This document shows, piece after piece, positions 21,280 through 24,822 of a stretch of 24,822 nt of DNA. This DNA comes from an uncultured Bacilli bacterium. Its GTDB lineage: Bacteria > Bacillota_I > Bacilli_A > RF39 > UBA660. Position numbers and translations under genes: made by a program. Each line of letters opens with the position of its first letter. The first letter of the stretch is position 1. Location: the NCBI GenBank assembly GCA_948687865.1, contig CAPQQE010000008.1, positions 1 to 24,822 of the forward strand. The letters are read 5' to 3'. A model generated the notes under the pieces. That model worked only from the letters and a program-made list of their open reading frames with translations, was not told the origin of the DNA and did not search any database.

Positions 21280-21322
21280 ATTGGTAGTATATTTTACTTA
21301 GTAATATTATGAATCCTATTTT
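21269..21322 (+). terminator. Terminator-like palindrome overlapping the integrase promoter
   Basis: GGATTTATAATATT (21269-21282) pairs with AATATTATGAATCC (21303-21316), 14 pairs with one G-U, with an inner AGTA/TACT pair. TATTTTTA follows. A transcript coming from xis would contain both arms and could terminate; one starting at the integrase's own promoter would lack the left arm. Confidence 0.65.
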
Positions 21323-21337
21323 TATGGAGGAAATGAT

Positions 21338-22534
21338 ATGGGAAGAAGAGCAAAAAATGATAATACAAGGAGAGTAAAAGGAGAAGGCACAATAAGAAAA
21401 AAAGGTAATGGATATGAAGGGAGGATTACAGTTGAGGTAAATGGTGTAAGAAAACAAGTTTCAGTCTATGATAAAAGCCAACGAGTAGTTGTAGAAAAAA
21501 TGCAAGAGCTTAGGAAGAAGAGAGATGACAACTATTATATTGAGAATAAAAACATAACTTTGGAAGAATGGCTAAAAGAGTGGATGAGAGTTTATAAAAA
21601 GCCATATATATCACCTAGAACTTATCAGGGTTATGTTGAAAAATCTAAAACAATATTAGAACATTTAGGAAATATGCAATTACAAAAAATAGAATTATAT
21701 CATTTACAAAAATTTATTAGTGATTTACAAAATGTAGGTAAATCGCCTAAATCTTTAAGACATTATTATAGTATTTTAAAAATGTGTTTTGATGATGCAA
21801 TTATGTGTAGGCACATATCACTAAATCCAACAAGGAATTTAAAATTGCCATCAATGAGAAGAAAAGAATTAAATATAATGACAAAAGAAGAACAACTTGT
21901 ATTCGAAGGATTTATGAAAAAATATAGAATGGGAACAGCTTATATAGTATTAGTTAATACTGGACTTAGAGCAGGAGAACTAAGTGGATTAACATGGAAA
22001 GATGTTGATTTTGAAAACAAAGCTCTATATGTAAGAAGAGGTATGCAAAAAATAACAACTTATGATGATGAGTTTAATAAAGTAAAGAGAGAAAGAAAAG
22101 TTACAGATGTAAAAACAGAAAATAGTTATAGAGTTGTACCAATGCTAGATAAAGTAGTAAGAATTCTACAAGAATACAAGAAAAAAGTACAAGCAGAGCA
22201 AGAAGAACTTGCCGAATTAGGAGAAGGATTTAAAGAGGATGATTTTATATTTAAAACAAAATGTAATCATCCAATAACATCTGAATACTTAAGAAAAACT
22301 TGTCAGGAAATATGTAAAAGTAACAATTTTAGAAAAGTAGGAATACATGAACTAAGACATACTTTTGCAACAAGATCTATTGAAGCAGGAATCGATTTAA
22401 GAGTATTACAAGAAATATTAGGTCATGCTAGTTATAGTACAACAGCAGATATATATGTTCATATTTTAGGACAAGTCAAACTATCCCAAATGAATAGATT
22501 AGAAGATTATTTAACTGATATAAATATGAACTAA
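21338..22534 (+). CDS. int: Tyrosine-recombinase integrase
   Basis: A 398-residue site-specific recombinase, ATG at 21338 behind ATGGAGG. Residues about 15-60 form an arm-binding AP2-like domain (GEGTIRKKGNGYEGRITVEVNGVRKQVSVYDKS). About 70-165 is the SAM-like core-binding domain (TLEEWLKEWMRVYKKPYISPRTYQGY to PKSLRHYYSILKMCFDDAI). The catalytic domain has Arg211 (NTGLRAGEL), His337-x-x-Arg340 (HELRHTFATRS), His363 (LGHASYSTT) and nucleophile Tyr373 (DIYVHI). All catalytic residues are present and the length is normal for Tn916/phage-type integrases. It catalyses integration and, with Xis, excision. Its place at the right end, just before a tRNA-like 16-mer, is the usual arrangement. Confidence 0.97.
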   Translation: MGRRAKNDNTRRVKGEGTIRKKGNGYEGRITVEVNGVRKQVSVYDKSQRVVVEKMQELRKKRDDNYYIENKNITLEEWLKEWMRVYKKPYISPRTYQGYVEKSKTILEHLGNMQLQKIELYHLQKFISDLQNVGKSPKSLRHYYSILKMCFDDAIMCRHISLNPTRNLKLPSMRRKELNIMTKEEQLVFEGFMKKYRMGTAYIVLVNTGLRAGELSGLTWKDVDFENKALYVRRGMQKITTYDDEFNKVKRERKVTDVKTENSYRVVPMLDKVVRILQEYKKKVQAEQEELAELGEGFKEDDFIFKTKCNHPITSEYLRKTCQEICKSNNFRKVGIHELRHTFATRSIEAGIDLRVLQEILGHASYSTTADIYVHILGQVKLSQMNRLEDYLTDINMN

Positions 22535-22552
22535 ATGGAACTTTAAAACGAC

Positions 22553-22574
22553 ATAAAGGGAAAATAAAGGGAAA
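22553..22574 (+). repeat. Two abutting 11-bp direct repeats, candidate integrase arm sites
   Basis: ATAAAGGGAAA occurs twice back to back, 18 bases after the int stop and some 60 bases before the tRNA-like core. Short direct repeats beside int are typical binding sites for the N-terminal AP2-like domain of such integrases. No second cluster was located, since the left end is outside the window. Confidence 0.6.
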
Positions 22575-22621
22575 GCCTAAAAAATAAATCTCCAAACACC
22601 TGAGAATAAAGGCTTTCTCTA
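22570..22621 (+). terminator. Inverted repeat after int
   Basis: GGAAAGCCT near 22570-22578 and AGGCTTTCT near 22610-22620 form an 8- to 9-bp stem with a loop of about 30 bases. No T tract follows, so it is a weak terminator candidate or part of the attachment-site architecture. Confidence 0.4.
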
Positions 22622-22635
22622 AAAAACTTTCTGTC

Positions 22636-22651
22636 CTCATAACCCGAAGGT
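22636..22651 (+). other. Putative right attachment core matching initiator tRNA anticodon arm
   Basis: CTCATAACCCGAAGGT is identical to the anticodon loop and 3' stem of initiator tRNA-fMet as known from E. coli (anticodon CAT in CTCATAA). The flanks do not continue as tRNA on either side: no D-arm before it and no GGTTCAAATCC after it. It lies 102 bases after int. A G/C-rich 16-mer with this match next to an integrase is best explained as the attachment core, which would put the other junction at a tRNA-Met gene left of the window. The 3' part may have eroded, or only a short core is shared. Confidence 0.6.
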
Positions 22652-22683
22652 TTTAATTTATACTAATGTAAAAAATACGTATA

Positions 22684-22712
22684 TTGGAATAATTTAAATT
22701 TTATGGTATAAT
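22684..22712 (+). promoter_or_regulatory. Promoter just right of the attachment core
   Basis: TTGGAA (22684-22689), 17 bases, then TATAAT (22707-22712) with an extended TG-G before it. No intact gene follows for 500 bases; it points into the decayed stretch. Confidence 0.6.
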
Positions 22713-22955
22713 CATGAAAAATAAGTTAGTAGTTATATCAGTTTTGCTAACAAATTAGAGTTTCGTAAGTGATAATGTATAGTAACGAGTTCAAAAAAGA
22801 GTTGATAGATGATTATAATTTGATTTTATATTGAGAGGTTATTAAATAGAAAATTTTCTTATCTGGAAAACGAATGGATAAAAGAAAAAACTGAAATTAA
22901 TTTTTAGATTTATAAAAAAAGTGCTAAAAGATGAAGAAGAAAGAAAAAACAAATT

Positions 22956-23132
22956 AAATATTTACCAGAGATCAAAGATGAGAATATAGACGAAAATTGA
23001 AATGAAAAATATATCGAAGCAAAAACTACAAAATGGGGATTGAATAATGTTTTTCATATTTCTGAAAAAGATGCTGTAAAAAGAGATAAATTACAAGCCG
23101 ATAATCATACATGTAGAATAGGTGGGAAATAA
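22956..23132 (+). pseudogene. Decayed coding remnant, possibly HNH-nuclease-like
   Basis: One frame reads KYLPEIKDENIDEN, a stop, then NEKYIEAKTTKWGLNNVFHI followed by SEKDAVKRDKLQADNHTCRIGGK and a stop. RDKLQADNHTCRIGG resembles the start of an HNH motif (HTCxxCG) in which the second Cys is Gly. There is no SD or start codon, and stops are frequent around it. The rest of the 680-base stretch from the int stop to 23215 holds only the repeats, core and promoter listed, plus scattered coding-like fragments. Such decay is common beside insertion sites. Confidence 0.35.
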
Positions 23133-23215
23133 TTAAAAAAAGAAAAGATTAAAGCAAAGATAGAAAATATTAAATTTTAGGAAAAAACAATTAAATTGAT
23201 GAAAGGAGGACCGAT

Positions 23216-23569
23216 ATGAAAACAATTTTTATTGAATATCCAAAATGTTCAACTTGTAAGAAAGCGAAGAAATGGCTAGAAGATAATAAGATTAAGTTTA
23301 TAGACAGAAACATTGTAGAAGAAACGCCAACAGTAATAGAATTAACAGAATGGATAAAAGCTAGTGGACAAGATATCAAGAAATTCTTTAATACTAGTGG
23401 ATTAAAGTATAAAGAGTTAAACTTAAAAGAAAAGCTAACAACTATGAGTGATAAAGAAAAAATTAAGTTACTTGCTAGTGATGGTATGCTTATAAAAAGA
23501 CCATTATTAGTAACAGATAAAGGCATTTCAGCAGGATTTAAAGAAGATAATTGGAAAAAAATATTATAA
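23216..23569 (+). CDS. ArsC/Spx-family thioredoxin-fold protein
   Basis: A 117-residue protein with ATG at 23216 behind AAAGGAGG. The N-terminus FIEYPKCSTCKKAKKWLEDN has the redox pair Cys11-Ser-Thr-Cys14. The later IKRPLLVTDKGISAGFKEDNWKKIL has the RPLL segment with cis-Pro typical of ArsC/Spx/YffB relatives. The family includes glutaredoxin-linked arsenate reductases and the RNA-polymerase-binding regulator Spx. With no arsenic genes around it, the true substrate is unknown; many Clostridia carry such a stand-alone 'arsenate reductase family' protein. It is followed by its own terminator and probably belongs to the host chromosome. Confidence 0.9.
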   Translation: MKTIFIEYPKCSTCKKAKKWLEDNKIKFIDRNIVEETPTVIELTEWIKASGQDIKKFFNTSGLKYKELNLKEKLTTMSDKEKIKLLASDGMLIKRPLLVTDKGISAGFKEDNWKKIL

Positions 23570-23611
23570 TAATATCAATTTATATAAGGATTATATATTA
23601 TTATAAAAAAT

Positions 23612-23645
23612 CAAGTACAAAGAAATATATGTACTTGTTTTTTTT
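23612..23645 (+). terminator. Terminator after the ArsC-family gene
   Basis: CAAGTAC pairs with GTACTTG around a 12-base loop, followed by eight T. From there to 23829 I see no gene and no further structure worth calling. Confidence 0.88.
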
Positions 23646-23829
23646 ATGGACAACATCTGCTACAAACATTAAATCCCTGCAAGATTGCAGAGCTTTTATC
23701 ATTTTCGCATTTTCACCACTATTATACACACTACATGCGATTTTTGCAAATATATCATATTAAAAGCAACCAAAATAAATATATTAGAGTGTGTAGAAAG
23801 AGAAAACCAACCTTGATAGTTTACATAAC

Positions 23830-23858
23830 TTGATTAAACTGCCAAAATATGCTATAAT
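23830..23858 (+). promoter_or_regulatory. Promoter of the Rossmann-like gene
   Basis: TTGATT (23830-23835), 17 bases, then TATAAT (23853-23858) with an extended TG-C. The start codon follows at 23890. Confidence 0.78.
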
Positions 23859-23889
23859 ATAAGAGTTAATTAAACATTTGGAGGTTTTT

Positions 23890-24675
23890 ATGGAAAGGGA
23901 AAATAATATTAATTTAGAAGAAGTTTACAAATATAGAAGTAAATTAATAGATTGTGGAAAAAGAGTTGGACTTGAAAATCCGGACAGATTAAGTTTAGAC
24001 GAGATAAAAGCGTTAACTTCTAGAGTTTTTGAAGAATTAAATAAGATTGATATGTCAATGGGGTTTCCACATCACGATACTGGATTAAGAAGACCAGCAA
24101 GCGTAGATAAATATAGGGAAACAGAGCTTTTCATAGATTTTATAGATTGGTATAATATATTAGCTACTCCAAGTAATGTTATTTTAGGATATGTGCAAAG
24201 AAATTATCCTAAAAATAAATATCCTAGAGTAATGTGTGTTGGTGATGGAGAACATTGCCACTTAGGAAGAAAGCTAGCGGGATTAGGGTATACAGTGGTT
24301 GTAGTCGACCCTGTCTCTAAAAAAGAATTTGATATACCAAGACAAAGTAATGGTGGAAGACTTAAAGTTATTAATGGAGAATTTTACGAAAACTCAGAAG
24401 ATATGATAAATTGGTCAAGCCTTATAGTTGGTGCGAAAGTGCCACAATGTGCAGAAATTTTAACTAGTATTAGAAGCAAACCAACAGTCTTTAATATTAG
24501 TAATAATGCTGAAGTACATAATATGAGTTTCAGAGGAAAACCGATTCAATCTTCTAAAGAACTTGAAGAAGCGATAGAAAAAATAAAAAGTGTAAAAAAG
24601 GAATGCCATACGGATTCTTTTGGAATGAAGAGTTATTTTTATGTATGTGATCAAAGAACTTATGGCGAAAGATAA
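23890..24675 (+). CDS. Rossmann-like protein of unknown function
   Basis: A 261-residue soluble protein; ATG at 23890 is used because GGAGG lies at 23880-23884. Residues about 113-140 (RVMCVGDGEHCHLGRKLAGLGYTVVVVDP) form a nucleotide- or SAM-type Rossmann unit with a GDGxxxxLG turn and a strand ending in Asp-Pro, as in small methyltransferase-like proteins. Later SSLIVGAKVPQCAEILTSIRSKPTVFNIS resembles a following strand-helix pair. The N-terminal 100 residues are helical and contain DMSMGFPHHDTGLRRPASVDKYRETELFIDF. There is no catalytic NPPY-type motif, so I do not call it a DNA methylase. It has its own promoter and appears to be a stand-alone chromosomal gene. No named family is recognised. 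Confidence 0.75.
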   Translation: MERENNINLEEVYKYRSKLIDCGKRVGLENPDRLSLDEIKALTSRVFEELNKIDMSMGFPHHDTGLRRPASVDKYRETELFIDFIDWYNILATPSNVILGYVQRNYPKNKYPRVMCVGDGEHCHLGRKLAGLGYTVVVVDPVSKKEFDIPRQSNGGRLKVINGEFYENSEDMINWSSLIVGAKVPQCAEILTSIRSKPTVFNISNNAEVHNMSFRGKPIQSSKELEEAIEKIKSVKKECHTDSFGMKSYFYVCDQRTYGER

Positions 24676-24685
24676 ATATTAACAG

Positions 24686-24714
24686 TTGACAATATGTGGA
24701 AACCATGTTAAAAT
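24686..24714 (+). promoter_or_regulatory. Strong promoter of the His-leader transcript
   Basis: A consensus TTGACA (24686-24691), 17 bases, then TAAAAT (24709-24714) with an extended TG-T. It is the best -35 match among the promoters called in this window. Confidence 0.78.
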
Positions 24715-24748
24715 ATAATACATAGAAATCAAAGGAGATTTATTTTTT

Positions 24749-24793
24749 ATGATAACAATTTTAGAAGGTAACAAACATCATCATAGAAAATAG
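24749..24793 (+). CDS. 14-residue leader peptide with three consecutive His codons
   Basis: ATG at 24749 follows AAAGGAG and reads MITILEGNKHHHRK before TAG. Three tandem CAT codons near the end of a very short ORF, directly before a hairpin, is the layout of his-operon attenuator leaders: scarcity of charged tRNA-His would stall the ribosome and change the fold downstream. Known examples carry more His codons, so sensitivity may be lower. The regulated genes lie beyond the right edge; a histidine-biosynthesis or His-tRNA-related gene is predicted, not seen. Confidence 0.6.
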   Translation: MITILEGNKHHHRK

Positions 24794-24822
24794 CTTGTGT
24801 CGAGAATTTAGGCACAGGCTCA
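24792..24822 (+). promoter_or_regulatory. Attenuator hairpin after the His leader, cut by the window edge
   Basis: AGCTTGTGTC pairs with GGCACAGGCT (10 pairs, two G-U) around GAGAATTTA. The leader's stop codon overlaps its left edge. Whether a T tract follows cannot be seen, since the sequence ends two bases later. Confidence 0.6.

Noticed and set aside
22620..22660. A complete tRNA gene around the anticodon-like 16-mer
   Set aside because: No acceptor stem, D-arm or T-arm can be found on either side; only the anticodon-arm part matches.
22714..22758. Short frame MKNKLVVISVLLTN resembling a signal peptide start
   Set aside because: Its ATG lies two bases after the -10 box, before the expected transcription start, and has no SD.
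23551..23763. Plus-strand frame of 70 codons after the ArsC-family gene
   Set aside because: It begins inside that gene, contains its terminator hairpin, and has no SD; the composition is that of non-coding AT-rich DNA.

Overview
The window is AT-rich, uses the standard code (TGA, TAA and TAG all end genes) and has strong Shine-Dalgarno sites (AAGGAGG), with several TTG or GTG starts and Gram-positive surface proteins. This suggests a low-GC Firmicute, probably a Clostridia-class gut-type bacterium. Most of it (from the left edge to about position 22,650) looks like the right part of an integrative and conjugative element or related genomic island. The remaining 2.2 kb looks like host chromosome.

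Layout. (1) 1-8.7 kb holds the tail of a conjugation/surface module: the end of an M23 peptidoglycan hydrolase, an orphan MT-A70-type adenine methylase, a TPR protein, a degenerate CpaE/ParA-like ATPase, two membrane proteins, a sortase, an exported Asn/Glu-rich protein, and a 955-residue thioester/SpaA-repeat adhesin. The adhesin stops directly after its LPRTG-Cys motif. (2) 8.8-10.8 kb holds a 621-residue protein ending in a SWIM zinc finger. (3) 10.8-11.8 kb is a control region: an XRE repressor read leftward, a divergent small gene, two matching palindromic operators between them, and an excisionase-like HTH protein. (4) 12.0-19.4 kb is a type I restriction-modification operon, hsdM-hsdS-X-hsdR-Y. 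X is an unrecognised 223-residue protein and Y is a DUF4268-like protein with a possible nuclease fold. (5) 19.4-21.3 kb is a structured leader with a 22-codon ORF ending inside a terminator, alternative hairpins, a second possible leader ORF and an SD-sequestering hairpin. It leads to a small sigma-70-like regulator, then a gene-free GC-richer stretch, a 72-residue protein and Xis. (6) 21.3-22.65 kb holds the tyrosine integrase, tandem 11-bp repeats and a 16-bp match to the initiator-tRNA anticodon arm, which probably marks the right attachment site. (7) 22.65 kb to the end holds decayed sequence, an ArsC/Spx-family protein, a Rossmann-like protein of unknown function, and a short ORF with three consecutive His codons in front of a hairpin, possibly a his-type attenuator for genes beyond the window.

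How the parts fit. The Xis/Int pair and its leaders would control excision. The left block would serve mating contact and DNA transfer. The restriction operon and possibly the SWIM protein are cargo giving defence or stability. Functions are assigned from motifs read by eye; no database search was possible.
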